Shown: piece after piece, positions 32,772 to 40,752 of the stretch
How positions within the stretch are numbered: position 1 is the stretch's first letter
Layout of the letters: every line of letters begins with the position of its first letter
Origin: an uncultured Faecalibacterium sp.
Lineage (GTDB): Bacteria > Bacillota > Clostridia > Oscillospirales > Ruminococcaceae
DNA length: 64,000 bases
NCBI GenBank assembly: GCA_937880095.1
Contig: CALFLK010000025.1
Span: 169,823-233,822, forward strand
Direction: 5' to 3'
The notes under the pieces: generated by a model
Databases searched by the model: none
Seen by the model: the letters and a program-made list of their open reading frames with translations, nothing else
Told to the model about the DNA's origin: nothing
Program-made: the position numbers and the translations under genes

Positions 32772-32846
32772 GGCCCGTTGGTCAAGCGGTTAAGACACGG
32801 CCCTTTCACGGCTGTAACATGGGTTCGATTCCCGTACGGGTCACCA
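32772..32846 (+). tRNA. tRNA-Glu (UUC)
   Basis: A cloverleaf with acceptor GGCCCGT/ACGGGTC, anticodon loop CTTTCAC (UUC), T-arm GGGTTCGATTCCC and encoded CCA. It follows tRNA-Met by 88 bp without a visible promoter between. Confidence 0.95.
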
Positions 32847-32848
32847 AG

Positions 32849-32888
32849 ATAAGAGTACACCATTTCGGTGTGCTCTTATTTTTTTGTT
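32849..32888 (+). terminator. Terminator of the tRNA unit
   Basis: ATAAGAGTACACC (32849-32861) pairs with GGTGTGCTCTTAT (32867-32879), followed by TTTTTT. Confidence 0.9.
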
Positions 32889-32905
32889 TGCGTCCGCGCG
32901 CAGAG

Positions 32906-32934
32906 ATGACATTGCGCTTTCTTTCCGATATAAT
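32906..32934 (+). promoter_or_regulatory. idi promoter
   Basis: ATGACA (32906-32911), a 17-bp spacer and a perfect TATAAT (32929-32934), about 34 bp before the ATG. Confidence 0.7.
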
Positions 32935-32967
32935 GAAGCAAAGAAAGCACCGAAAGGATGAGCGGCA

Positions 32968-33549
32968 ATGTGCGAAACAAAATACGAACAGCTGATTTGG
33001 GTGGATGCAAACGACCGTGAAGTAGGTAGCGGCGAAAAGATGGATACCCATGTAAAAAAGCAGCTGCATCGGGCATTTTCTATTTTTATCTGGGACCCCC
33101 AGCAGAAAAAGCTGCTGCTGCAAAAGCGTGCTTTTGGAAAATATCATTCCGGCGGATTATGGACCAATACCTGCTGTTCACACCCGCGCAAGGGACAAAC
33201 CATGGAGCAGTCTTTGCGGGATCGGCTGAAGGTAGAGCTGGGTTTGGATTTGCCGCTGGAAATCGTTTCCGGCAAACAATCTGCATCTGTCGGCGCAGTT
33301 GCTGCGCAGGAAGCCGGCAGCTTTTGCTACTTTGCGGATTTTGGTCTGCTGGCAGAGCATGAGCTGGATCATGTGTACTTAGTAGAGCAATGTGCAGAAA
33401 CCATGACGATTTCTCCCGACCCCGAGGAAATCGCAGAGCTGAAATGGGTTTCGCTGGAGGAGCTGGACCGCTGGATGAAAACCAAACCGGAAGAGTTTAC
33501 AGCTTGGTTTTCCCCAGCGTGGACATTGGCACGCAAGCTGCTGGTATGA
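32968..33549 (+). CDS. idi: Isopentenyl-diphosphate delta-isomerase, type 1
   Basis: The 193-residue protein interconverts isopentenyl and dimethylallyl diphosphate. The catalytic cysteine motif is TNTCCSHP (C70), metal-binding histidines lie in KKQLHRAFSIFIWD, and the acidic Nudix-like segment is EHELDHVYLVEQ. ATG 32968 follows AAAGGATGAGCGGCA. The type 1 (Nudix-fold) enzyme is less common than type 2 in Firmicutes, but the motifs are clear. It is monocistronic with its own promoter and terminator. Confidence 0.93.
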   Translation: MCETKYEQLIWVDANDREVGSGEKMDTHVKKQLHRAFSIFIWDPQQKKLLLQKRAFGKYHSGGLWTNTCCSHPRKGQTMEQSLRDRLKVELGLDLPLEIVSGKQSASVGAVAAQEAGSFCYFADFGLLAEHELDHVYLVEQCAETMTISPDPEEIAELKWVSLEELDRWMKTKPEEFTAWFSPAWTLARKLLV

Positions 33550-33556
33550 AATAAGT

Positions 33557-33586
33557 AAAAGCGCACCATTCGATGCGCTTTTCTTT
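33557..33586 (+). terminator. Terminator after idi
   Basis: AAAAGCGCA (33557-33565) pairs with TGCGCTTTT (33574-33582), followed by CTTTT. Confidence 0.85.
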
Positions 33587-33663
33587 TGTATTTGTCATAT
33601 TGTGTTCCCCAAAACAGAATGTTATAATGAGCCAAAATCATCTATTGAAAAGGAGGTACTGAT

Positions 33664-34041
33664 ATGGGATTCTGGTGTTTTATGCTGGTAATGGATCTGC
33701 TGATTCCCCTTGTAATGATTATTCTGGGACGCTATTTTTATCAGCACCCACCGAAACAAATCAATATGGTATTCGGTTACCGTACGACCATGTCCATGAA
33801 GAATCCGGACACTTGGCAGTTTGCACACCGGCATTGCGGAAAATTATGGGAGCGGTGGGGAATCGCTGTTCTGTTGTTGACCCTGCTAGTCATGCTGGGC
33901 GTGATGGGCGAGAGTACAGATACCGTAGGAATTGTGGGCGGCAGCGTTTGTCTTGTGCAAATGCTTCCCATGCTGGTATCCATTTTCTGTACCGAACGTG
34001 CCTTGAAGCGTACCTTTACCCCGGACGGGATGCTGCGCTAA
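33664..34041 (+). CDS. SdpI-family membrane protein
   Basis: The 125-residue protein has three membrane helices. Between the first and second is the SdpI motif FGYRTTMSMKNPDTWQFAHR with HCGKLW. In Bacillus, SdpI gives immunity to a cannibalism toxin and signals to a repressor; most homologues, such as this one, stand alone and are uncharacterised. ATG 33664 follows AAAAGGAGG. No toxin-like gene or ArsR partner is adjacent, so an immunity role is not supported here. Confidence 0.82.
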   Translation: MGFWCFMLVMDLLIPLVMIILGRYFYQHPPKQINMVFGYRTTMSMKNPDTWQFAHRHCGKLWERWGIAVLLLTLLVMLGVMGESTDTVGIVGGSVCLVQMLPMLVSIFCTERALKRTFTPDGMLR

Positions 34042-34074
34042 GAACGCAAGCAAAATAGAGGTGAGAGGGCCGAT

Positions 34075-34372
34075 TTTCCACTGAAATATAGAAAATGGTG
34101 GAAAGTTTTGGTGGAAAGCCGGTCCCAAATCAGAAAAAAGCCCGAAAAACACGAAAACGGGCTTTTCACAAGGCAAAAACAGGGGATAAACGGGTTTTCC
34201 CCCGTAGTTTTCCATGCGAATGTGGAAAACTCGGTGGAAATTGTGAGTAATTCTGGAGTAAAACTTTGCTGAAAGAGGAAGAAAGCCAAGAAAAGTGCTA
34301 TTTTTCGGCATTTTCTCGCTTCGTTCCCGGTGGAATACCTTTTCCACCATTGGGGAAAAACCGGTGGAAAAA
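34075..34372. other. Gene-free cluster of seven GTGGAAA motifs
   Basis: Within these 298 bp GTGGAAA or TTTCCAC occurs seven times (34076, 34098, 34111, 34222, 34234, 34341, 34364), including a full TGTGGAAAA at 34221-34229 like those at oriC. A terminator hairpin at 34136-34166 lies inside. No coding frame is supported in 34042-34440. The function is unknown; it may be a DnaA-binding cluster. Confidence 0.55.
34136..34166 (+). terminator. Terminator after the SdpI-like gene
   Basis: AAAAGCCCG (34136-34144) pairs with CGGGCTTTT (34158-34166). Confidence 0.75.
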
Positions 34373-34381
34373 GAGGAAAAC

Positions 34382-34418
34382 GCGGTGCGCACTCATACGA
34401 GTAACGCACCGCATTTTT
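34382..34418. terminator. Terminator beyond the HAD phosphatase gene
   Basis: GCGGTGCG (34382-34389) pairs with CGCACCGC (34405-34412), with an inner ACTC/GAGT helix, flanked by T-tracts on both strands. Confidence 0.8.
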
Positions 34419-34440
34419 GTTTGATTGGATTCGGTTCAGG

Positions 34441-35094
34441 TTATTTGCTCAGGATCAGATTGCACAATTCCTCAGCGTTTGCTGCCAGATGGGTAGCACC
34501 TGCGTTGCGCAGTTCCTCTGCATCCCGGAAGCCCCACAGCACACCGCAGCTGTCCAGACCGGCATTCTTTGCCGTCAGGATATCCACGTCGCTGTCGCCG
34601 ACGTATAAAGCCTGTGCAGGATCTGCACCCATCTCCTTCAAAATGGGGAACAGTCCGTCCGGGGCGGGCTTGTGCGGAACACCTGGCTGATTGCCGCGTA
34701 CCACTACAAAGAAATTGCCAAAGTAGCGCTGCACGATTTCCTGTGCCAGACAGTCGGTTTTGTTTGAGAATACTGCACAGAGGATATTCTCGCGGCGCAG
34801 ATCAGCCAACAGCTTTTCGATGCCGGGGTAAGGCTTTGTTTTGTCCGCCTTGTGGGCAGCGTAACGTGCGCTGTACTGGGCTAGCGTACCGGCCAGATCT
34901 GTGGGGGTGCGGGCATAGTCCGGGCTGAAGCGCTCGCACAGCTTGGGGATGCCGTTGCCGACCATCTTTTTGTAGCTTTCCAGATCATGGGTGGGCCAGC
35001 CATTGGTTGTACAGACCCAGTTGCCAGCATCTGCAAGATCTTCCAGCGTATCCAGCAGGGTGCCGTCCAAATCAAAAATCACATAACGATACAT
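34441..35094 (-). CDS. HAD-family hydrolase, phosphoglycolate phosphatase-like
   Basis: From ATG 35094 (eight bases after GAGG) the 217-residue protein begins YRYVIFDLDGTLLDTLEDLA, HAD motif I with the nucleophilic aspartate. Motif II is VFSNKTD, motif III HKPAPDGLF and motif IV YVGDSDVDILTAKNAG. The alpha-helical cap after motif I is typical of the Gph/PgmB group. These enzymes remove phosphate from small metabolites; the substrate is not predictable. The gene is monocistronic. Confidence 0.9.
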   Translation of the reverse strand: MYRYVIFDLDGTLLDTLEDLADAGNWVCTTNGWPTHDLESYKKMVGNGIPKLCERFSPDYARTPTDLAGTLAQYSARYAAHKADKTKPYPGIEKLLADLRRENILCAVFSNKTDCLAQEIVQRYFGNFFVVVRGNQPGVPHKPAPDGLFPILKEMGADPAQALYVGDSDVDILTAKNAGLDSCGVLWGFRDAEELRNAGATHLAANAEELCNLILSK

Positions 35095-35200
35095 AGTAAA
35101 ACCTCGATACAAAAGGGTAATCGAAAAAGTCCATTTTTTAGTGTAGCAGAAAGTCCATGGCGAAACAAGCAGAAATTATGAACAAAAAGTACCAAAGATC

Positions 35201-35608
35201 TCAGCTGCGGTACCATTCCAGAATGCGGTTTGCGTCTGACTTCCAAAGGCCGGGCAGCCAGATGCGCCCTTCTGTGGTAGAAAGCAGAATGATACGGCAC
35301 CCTGCCAGACGCAAAAGCGGAGTGGCAACACAGAACACGCTTTGGGTTGTGCGGCGGCGCAAAATGCGCACCGTATCAAACAGCGGACCACCCCGCAGCG
35401 TGATCGCACCCGGAGACAGAAAGATGGTGCGTCCTGTCCAGATCCAAAGCACGCAAGCAGCACCAGCCCCAAGCGCAAGCGGCCAGAAACCGGCGAGGGG
35501 CTGGTCATAGACAGCACAAAGCAGTGCGGCAAAACCGCCAATCAGAAAACATCCGGCACACAGCATGATGCGACTGACAAGCGGAAAACGGATGGGGGGC
35601 TGCAGCAT
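35201..35608 (-). CDS. Small membrane protein with a bacterial PH-like domain
   Basis: The 135-residue protein starts at ATG 35608, nine bases after AAAGGAG. Two membrane helices (residues about 12-60) precede a beta-rich stretch typical of bacterial PH (bPH2/YdbS-like) domains: TGRTIFLSPGAITLRGG, VRILRRRTTQSVF, LAGCRIILLSTTEGRIWLPG. The function of the family is unknown. It stands alone, divergent from uppP. Confidence 0.6.
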   Translation of the reverse strand: MLQPPIRFPLVSRIMLCAGCFLIGGFAALLCAVYDQPLAGFWPLALGAGAACVLWIWTGRTIFLSPGAITLRGGPLFDTVRILRRRTTQSVFCVATPLLRLAGCRIILLSTTEGRIWLPGLWKSDANRILEWYRS

Positions 35609-35681
35609 AGATCAGAACTCCTTTCAGGGGATCAGCCGGGAGAAAAAAGCAAAAAGAGAATACACCTGCCGGCTTTTATGT

Positions 35682-35687
35682 TATAAT
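35682..35687 (+). promoter_or_regulatory. Extended -10 box of the uppP promoter
   Basis: TATAAT preceded by TGT, without a good -35 box, about 105 bp upstream of the uppP ATG. Confidence 0.5.
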
Positions 35688-35793
35688 TTACAATGGTGTT
35701 CTATAGAATAAAAATCAGCAAGCCGTCTGCATTATCTTTCCCAATCGAAGAAAAGATACACAGAGCGGCTTACCAATTAAGGGAGGTTTCGAC

Positions 35794-36627
35794 ATGTTAG
35801 ATATGTTGAAAGCCGTGATTTACGGCATTATCGAAGGCATTACCGAATGGCTGCCTGTTTCCAGTACCGGACATATGATTCTGGCAGAGCAGGTGATGCA
35901 GTTCTCGTTCAGCGACGCGTTTATGGAAATGTTCCGCGTGGTCATTCAGCTGGGTGCTATTTTGGCAGTCGTTGTCATTTTCTGGTCCAAGCTGTGGCCC
36001 TTCGCCCGTGACCGCAAAGGTCGTGTGGTGGCGGTACCGTCTACTTGGCGTTTGTGGTTCAAGATCGTTGTAGCAAGCATTCCCGCAGCGTGCTGCCTGC
36101 TGATTGACGACTGGATCGACAGTCATTTCTACAACTTCTTCACGGTAGCATTTATGCTGATCGTGTACGGCGTTCTGTTCATCATCATTGAGAACAAGGG
36201 TCTGGTGCATCCCACCCTGACCCATGTTTCCCAGATTACTTACCGTGATGCCATCATCATTGGTCTGTGGCAGATGCTTGCTGTCATTCCCGGTACCTCC
36301 CGCAGTGGCGCTACTATCGTAGGCGGTTTGCTGCTGGGTCTGTCCCGTGCCTGCGTAGCAGAGTTTACGTTCTATCTGGCAATCCCCGCGATGGTGGGTG
36401 CTTCCGGATTCAAGCTGCTGAAGTTCCTGCTGGCTGGTAACAGCCTGACTGCGCTGGAACTGGGTGCGCTGGGTCTGGGCAGTCTGGTTGCTTTCGTAGT
36501 CAGCTTGGTGGCAATTCGCTTCCTGATGAATTTCGTCAAGCAGCATGACTTCAAGGTGTTCGGTTATTACCGTATCGCCTTGGGTGTTGTGGTGCTGCTG
36601 GCTGCTGCCGCTACTGCTTTGGCATAA
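35794..36627 (+). CDS. uppP: Undecaprenyl-diphosphatase UppP (BacA)
   Basis: The 277-residue integral membrane protein carries the two BacA hallmarks: GIIEGITEWLPVSSTGH at residues 11-27 and IPGTSRSGATI near residue 170. It dephosphorylates undecaprenyl diphosphate to recycle the lipid carrier for cell-wall synthesis, and extra copies give bacitracin resistance. ATG 35794 follows AAGGGAGG. About eight membrane helices are visible. It is monocistronic. Confidence 0.96.
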   Translation: MLDMLKAVIYGIIEGITEWLPVSSTGHMILAEQVMQFSFSDAFMEMFRVVIQLGAILAVVVIFWSKLWPFARDRKGRVVAVPSTWRLWFKIVVASIPAACCLLIDDWIDSHFYNFFTVAFMLIVYGVLFIIIENKGLVHPTLTHVSQITYRDAIIIGLWQMLAVIPGTSRSGATIVGGLLLGLSRACVAEFTFYLAIPAMVGASGFKLLKFLLAGNSLTALELGALGLGSLVAFVVSLVAIRFLMNFVKQHDFKVFGYYRIALGVVVLLAAAATALA

Positions 36628-36774
36628 GAAAAGCACAAATAAAAATACAATAAGGAATACCAATAGCTTATTATACGGATTTCCTTCCCGTTTGGTGTCG
36701 TAAGGGCGGATATGCGCAAAAAGTATTCGGAAACCCAGCGGAGAGAAAAGACGAAAAGAGAGGTTTGAAACGCA

Positions 36775-38061
36775 ATGGATACCATGGTAAAAGGTTGTTT
36801 GGATTATTTGGATGAGGGCGTCAGCCCGTTCCATGCAGTAGAAGCTTCAGCACATCGTTTGGATGCTGCAGGCTTTACCCGTCTGGAGGAGAGCCAGCCT
36901 TGGAATTTGGAAAAGGGCGGTAAGTACTACACCACCCGCAACGGTTCTTCTCTGATTGCATGGCGTATGCCTCGTGAAACGCTGGGCGGCTGGCGCGGTG
37001 CAGCTGCACACAGTGACAGCCCTACTTACCGCATCACTGCTACCAAGGTGGACGATCCCCGTTATGCCCGCGCTCGTGTGGAAGGCTACGGCGGTATGCG
37101 TCCCGCTACTTGGATCGACCGTCCCCTGACCATGGCAGGTCGTGTACTGGTGCGCACTGAAAATGGTGTGGAAACCCGTCTGGTCTGCCCGGATAAGGAT
37201 CTGCTGTGCATTCCTTCTGTGTGTGTTCACTTTGACCGGGAAGGCGCAAAGGGTGGTCCGCTGAATGCAGCAACCGACCTGCAGCCTATCTTTGGTGCAA
37301 AGGGCGCAGACTTGGCCAGCGAAATTGCCGGTGAAGGCGACGTACTGGAATATGATTTGGTTCTGGTTCCCCGCCAGAAGGCTGTTACCGTTGGTATGAA
37401 CGAGGAGTTCTTCATGGCGCCTCGCATCGACGATTTGGGTGCAGCTTATGCAACTCTGCAGGGCTTTTTGGCAGGCAAGGGCAGCGACGACCGTGGCGAT
37501 TTGTGGTGCCTGTTCGATAACGAGGAAGTGGGCAGCGGTACCCGTCAGGGTGCACTGAGCAACTTTTTGTCCAGCGTGCTGGCACGTGCTGAGCAGGCTT
37601 TGGGCGTAACGGCAGAACAGCACGTTTGCGCACAGGCAAACACCCTGATGCTCAGTGCAGACAATGCCCATGCAACCCACCCCAACCATCCGGAGCTGAG
37701 TGATTCTGCTCACCCGGTGGCCCTGAATGGCGGTGTGGTAGTCAAGTACAATGCAAGCCAGAAGTACACCACCAGCGCACTGACCGGCGCATTGTTCGGC
37801 GAGATTTGCCGTCGCGCCGAAGTGCCGGTACAGCCCTACTACAACCGCCCGGATATGCCCGGCGGTAGCACTTTGGGTAATCTGCTGAGCTGGCAGAACA
37901 GTGTTGCGATGGTTGATATTGGCATGGGTCAGCTGGCAATGCATTCCGCTGTGGAAACCGCTGGCTGTGAGGATGTTGTTTACATGGCTAAGGCTGTGGC
38001 AGCATTCTATAACACCCGTCTGGCTCAGCCCACCGACGGCAACTGGACCATTGCGGACTAA
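36775..38061 (+). CDS. M18-family aminopeptidase
   Basis: The 428-residue metallopeptidase shows the M18 motifs AAHSDSPTYRI (zinc ligand H79 and following D81), FDNEEVGSGTRQGA, SADNAHATHPNHPE and the C-terminal GQLAMHSAVETAG. These enzymes remove N-terminal acidic or neutral residues from peptides in the cytosol as dodecamers. ATG 36775 is preceded by AGAGAGG with a longish spacer; the ATG three codons later is possible. It is 36 bp upstream of gluQ and probably co-transcribed. Confidence 0.94.
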   Translation: MDTMVKGCLDYLDEGVSPFHAVEASAHRLDAAGFTRLEESQPWNLEKGGKYYTTRNGSSLIAWRMPRETLGGWRGAAAHSDSPTYRITATKVDDPRYARARVEGYGGMRPATWIDRPLTMAGRVLVRTENGVETRLVCPDKDLLCIPSVCVHFDREGAKGGPLNAATDLQPIFGAKGADLASEIAGEGDVLEYDLVLVPRQKAVTVGMNEEFFMAPRIDDLGAAYATLQGFLAGKGSDDRGDLWCLFDNEEVGSGTRQGALSNFLSSVLARAEQALGVTAEQHVCAQANTLMLSADNAHATHPNHPELSDSAHPVALNGGVVVKYNASQKYTTSALTGALFGEICRRAEVPVQPYYNRPDMPGGSTLGNLLSWQNSVAMVDIGMGQLAMHSAVETAGCEDVVYMAKAVAAFYNTRLAQPTDGNWTIAD

Positions 38062-38097
38062 GCGCTCCCCAGCAAAGAGAAGGAAAGGAAGCGCTCC

Positions 38098-39057
38098 ATG
38101 ACACAAGAAACCAAACGCCCTGTTGTGGGGCGGTTTGCGCCGTCACCGTCCGGTCGATTGCATCTGGGTAATCTGGGATGCAGTCTGCTGGCATGGCTCA
38201 GCGCAAAAAGCAAGGGTGGCAAAATTGTTCTGCGCATTGAAGATTTGGACGCAACCCGTTGCCCTCGCAGCTTTGCGGACCAAATCGAGGAAGATTTGGA
38301 TTATCTGGGACTTTTCTGGGACGAAGGCGGCAGTGCCGGCGGTCCGGATATGCCCTATTATCAAAGTGAATGCAGTTCGATTTATGATGCTGTCTATGCG
38401 CAGCTGCAGGAAAAGGAATTGCTGTACCCCTGCTTTTGCAGTCGTGCAGCATTACACGCAGCCAGCGCACCTCACCGCAGCGACGGCGATGTGATTTATC
38501 CCGGTACCTGCCGCAATCTGACCGAAGCAGAACGCAATCTGCGCCGTCAGAAAAAAGCACCTGCGGTGCGTGTGATTGTGCCGGACCGGGAAATCGCTTT
38601 CACTGATGGACATCTGGGTCACTACGCGGAAAATCTGGCAAGAGATTGCGGCGATTTTGTGGTGCGCCGTGGTGACGGCGTGTATGCGTACCAGCTGGCG
38701 GTCACGGTGGATGATGCCCGCATGGGTGTGACAGAAGTAGTGCGTGGTGCGGATTTATTACCCAGCACACCCCGTCAGCTGTATCTGTATCAGACGCTGG
38801 GCTTGCAGGCACCGGAATTTTATCATTGCCCTTTGCTGCTGGCACCCGGCGGACGTCGGCTATCCAAGCGGGATGGAGATGACAGTCTGGAAAATCTGCG
38901 GGCAAAATATTCCGCGGCGGAAATCATCGGCAAGCTGGCGTGGGTATATGGCATTCAGCCCACACCGGAACCGGCAATGCCGGCAGATTTGATCGACAGC
39001 TTTGACTGGGCAAAGGTCCCGAAAACAGATGTGACCCTGCCGGAAGGACTTTTCTGA
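38098..39057 (+). CDS. gluQ: Glutamyl-Q tRNA(Asp) synthetase
   Basis: The 319-residue protein is a truncated glutamyl-tRNA synthetase. It has the HIGH-type motif HLGN (22-25) in FAPSPSGRLHLGN, a zinc-binding CFC...Y...C region after residue 115, and the KMSKS-type RLSKRDGDDSL. It lacks the anticodon-binding domain. GluQ attaches glutamate to queuosine in tRNA-Asp. ATG 38098 follows AAAGGAAG. It ends shortly before the riboswitch locus. Confidence 0.93.
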   Translation: MTQETKRPVVGRFAPSPSGRLHLGNLGCSLLAWLSAKSKGGKIVLRIEDLDATRCPRSFADQIEEDLDYLGLFWDEGGSAGGPDMPYYQSECSSIYDAVYAQLQEKELLYPCFCSRAALHAASAPHRSDGDVIYPGTCRNLTEAERNLRRQKKAPAVRVIVPDREIAFTDGHLGHYAENLARDCGDFVVRRGDGVYAYQLAVTVDDARMGVTEVVRGADLLPSTPRQLYLYQTLGLQAPEFYHCPLLLAPGGRRLSKRDGDDSLENLRAKYSAAEIIGKLAWVYGIQPTPEPAMPADLIDSFDWAKVPKTDVTLPEGLF

Positions 39058-39066
39058 AAAAAGTGA

Positions 39067-39095
39067 TTGCATTTTTCTGGAATGCAACGTATAAT
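39067..39095 (+). promoter_or_regulatory. Promoter of the riboswitch-permease gene
   Basis: TTGCAT (39067-39072), a 17-bp spacer and a perfect TATAAT (39090-39095). The -35 lies within an inverted repeat TTGCATT-N6-AATGCAA. Confidence 0.75.
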
Positions 39096-39103
39096 AAACC
39101 AAT

Positions 39104-39208
39104 AAAAGGGAGTAGCATCACCGACGTCGTGTCGGTGCGATCTGTTCGTCATTTCGGCGTATAGCCCGGGCAGATCATCGCAGCGAAGCGAAAGGCGAGA
39201 CTTTTACC
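39104..39208 (+). ncRNA. yybP-ykoY (manganese) riboswitch aptamer
   Basis: The leader contains the conserved elements of the yybP-ykoY class: AAAAGGGAGTAGC at the start, TTCGTCATTTCGGC, AGCCCGGGCAGATC and a closing GGCGAGACTTTTACCG. The AAAAG/CTTTT pairing forms P1. A terminator hairpin whose 5' arm includes GGCGAGACTTTT follows directly, so ligand binding should prevent termination. Known members sense Mn2+. Identification is by pattern only. Confidence 0.8.
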
Positions 39209-39241
39209 GTTTTTACAGCGGTAGAAGCCTCGTCTTTTTTT
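39194..39241 (+). terminator. Riboswitch expression-platform terminator
   Basis: GGCGAGACTTTTACCG (39194-39209) pairs imperfectly with CGGTAGAAGCCTCGTC (39219-39234), followed by eight T residues. The 5' arm overlaps the aptamer P1 strand, giving mutually exclusive folds. Confidence 0.85.
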
Positions 39242-39272
39242 GTGCCCTGGAACAAGTAAAAGGAGTAAGAAA

Positions 39273-40544
39273 ATGGAACCAATGATCGTAGCGGGAATTT
39301 TGTTTGTGATCACCTACGGCCTGCTGCTGGCACTGCCGAATCATCGTGCAGTGGTAGCGCTGGGCGGCGGTGTAGCATTCATTGTATTTGGGCTTTTGCC
39401 CCTGACGGCTGTGCCGGGCGCAGTCGACTGGAACGTGCTGTTAATGATTGGCGGCACAATGGGTCTGGTGGAATTGTTTATTGCATCGGGTATGCCGTCG
39501 CTTTTGTCGTACTGGCTGCTGCAGAAAATCCACACCGTGCGTAGTGCAGTGGTTGCGCTGGCACTGTTTGCCGGATTGATTTCTGCCTTTATTGATAACG
39601 TGGCTACCGTGCTGATGGTTGCTCCCGTTGCAATGGCTGTAGCAAAGCGTGCCAAGATTTCGCCGGTGCCGGTAATCATCTCTATTGCGGTTTCTTCGAA
39701 CCTGCAGGGTGCAGCTACGCTGGTAGGCGACACCACCTCGATTTTGCTGGGTGCTGCCGCTGATATGAACTTTATGGATTTCTTCTGGTATCAGGGCCGC
39801 CCCGGTATTTTCTGGGTCGTGCAGGCAGGTGCTGTTGTATCCGCACTGATTCTGTTCTGGCTGTTCCGTAAGGAAAAGAGCACCATTGAATCGGGTGAAA
39901 AGCCTGTGGTAAATGACTATTTCCCCACGGTTCTGCTGGTGGGTATGGTCGTACTGCTGGCAGGTGCATCTCTGCTGCCCAACACCCCTGCAATGATCAA
40001 CGGTATCATCTGCTCCAGCCTGATGGTGATTGGTCAGGCATGGTATATGCTGCGTGGTAAAAAGCAGATCGTGGTGCGCAGCCTGAAGGCAATCGACTTC
40101 CAGACGCTGGCTTTGCTGGCTGGTGTGTTCCTGGTTGTGGCAGGTGTGGAAGCTGCCGGTGTGCTGGACTGGATCAGCGCACGCTTTGCTACGCTGGGCG
40201 GCGGCAGTATGCTGCTGGTCTATACCGCTGTGGTTTGGGTCAGCGTGGCTTGCTCGGCCTTTATTGACAACATCCCCTATGTGGCAGCGATGCTGCCCGT
40301 AACTGCACAGGTATCCGCCCTGCTGGGTGCTGACCCCACGCTGCTGTATTTTGGTTTGCTGGTGGGTGCAACCCTGGGCGGCAACCTGACCCCGGTTGGC
40401 GCATCGGCAAATATTACCGGTATCGGTATCCTGCGCCGTGAGGGCCATCAGGTAGCCAATAAGGACTTCCTGCGCATTGGCGTACCCTTTACGCTGGCAG
40501 CGGTAGGCAGCGGATATATTCTGCTGTGGCTGTTGTGGGCTTAA
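39273..40544 (+). CDS. SLC13/ArsB-type ion-transporter-superfamily permease under Mn riboswitch control
   Basis: The 423-residue protein starts at ATG 39273 after AAAGGAG and has about eleven membrane helices. Two similar halves carry paired re-entrant motifs, FIDNVATVLMVAPVA and AFIDNIPYVAAMLPV, each followed by a GA-LxGD or GAxLGGNLTPVGASAN segment. This is the pattern of the IT superfamily (SLC13, ArsB, NhaD, citrate carriers). The substrate cannot be told from sequence. The yybP-ykoY riboswitch upstream suggests Mn2+ export or adaptation to excess Mn2+. It is monocistronic. Confidence 0.85.
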   Translation: MEPMIVAGILFVITYGLLLALPNHRAVVALGGGVAFIVFGLLPLTAVPGAVDWNVLLMIGGTMGLVELFIASGMPSLLSYWLLQKIHTVRSAVVALALFAGLISAFIDNVATVLMVAPVAMAVAKRAKISPVPVIISIAVSSNLQGAATLVGDTTSILLGAAADMNFMDFFWYQGRPGIFWVVQAGAVVSALILFWLFRKEKSTIESGEKPVVNDYFPTVLLVGMVVLLAGASLLPNTPAMINGIICSSLMVIGQAWYMLRGKKQIVVRSLKAIDFQTLALLAGVFLVVAGVEAAGVLDWISARFATLGGGSMLLVYTAVVWVSVACSAFIDNIPYVAAMLPVTAQVSALLGADPTLLYFGLLVGATLGGNLTPVGASANITGIGILRREGHQVANKDFLRIGVPFTLAAVGSGYILLWLLWA

Positions 40545-40567
40545 TCTGAAATTCGAGCGTTTCCTAT

Positions 40568-40602
40568 AAAAAGTCCTGCGGTTTGATACCGCAGGACTTT
40601 TT
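40568..40602 (+). terminator. Terminator after the permease gene
   Basis: Perfect 15-bp arms AAAAAGTCCTGCGGT (40568-40582) and ACCGCAGGACTTTTT (40588-40602). Confidence 0.93.
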
Positions 40603-40682
40603 GCTTGTTAGAACGTGAAAAACCACCCCTTGCACGGAAAAGGGCAAGCTGTTATACTGAAAGCCCCAAAGTACACCAAAAC

Positions 40683-40711
40683 TGGATATTTTACCATACG
40701 AATAGTATAAT
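40683..40711 (+). promoter_or_regulatory. Promoter of the pyrophosphatase-acylphosphatase operon
   Basis: TGGATA (40683-40688), a 17-bp spacer and TATAAT (40706-40711). Confidence 0.65.
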
Positions 40712-40752
40712 ATGCATGGTGAATTTCAATAAGTAATAAAGAGGAGGGCAGT

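Noticed and set aside
33664..34041. An SdpABC-like toxin immunity locus around the SdpI-like gene
   Set aside because: No toxin precursor or SdpR-type repressor lies beside it.
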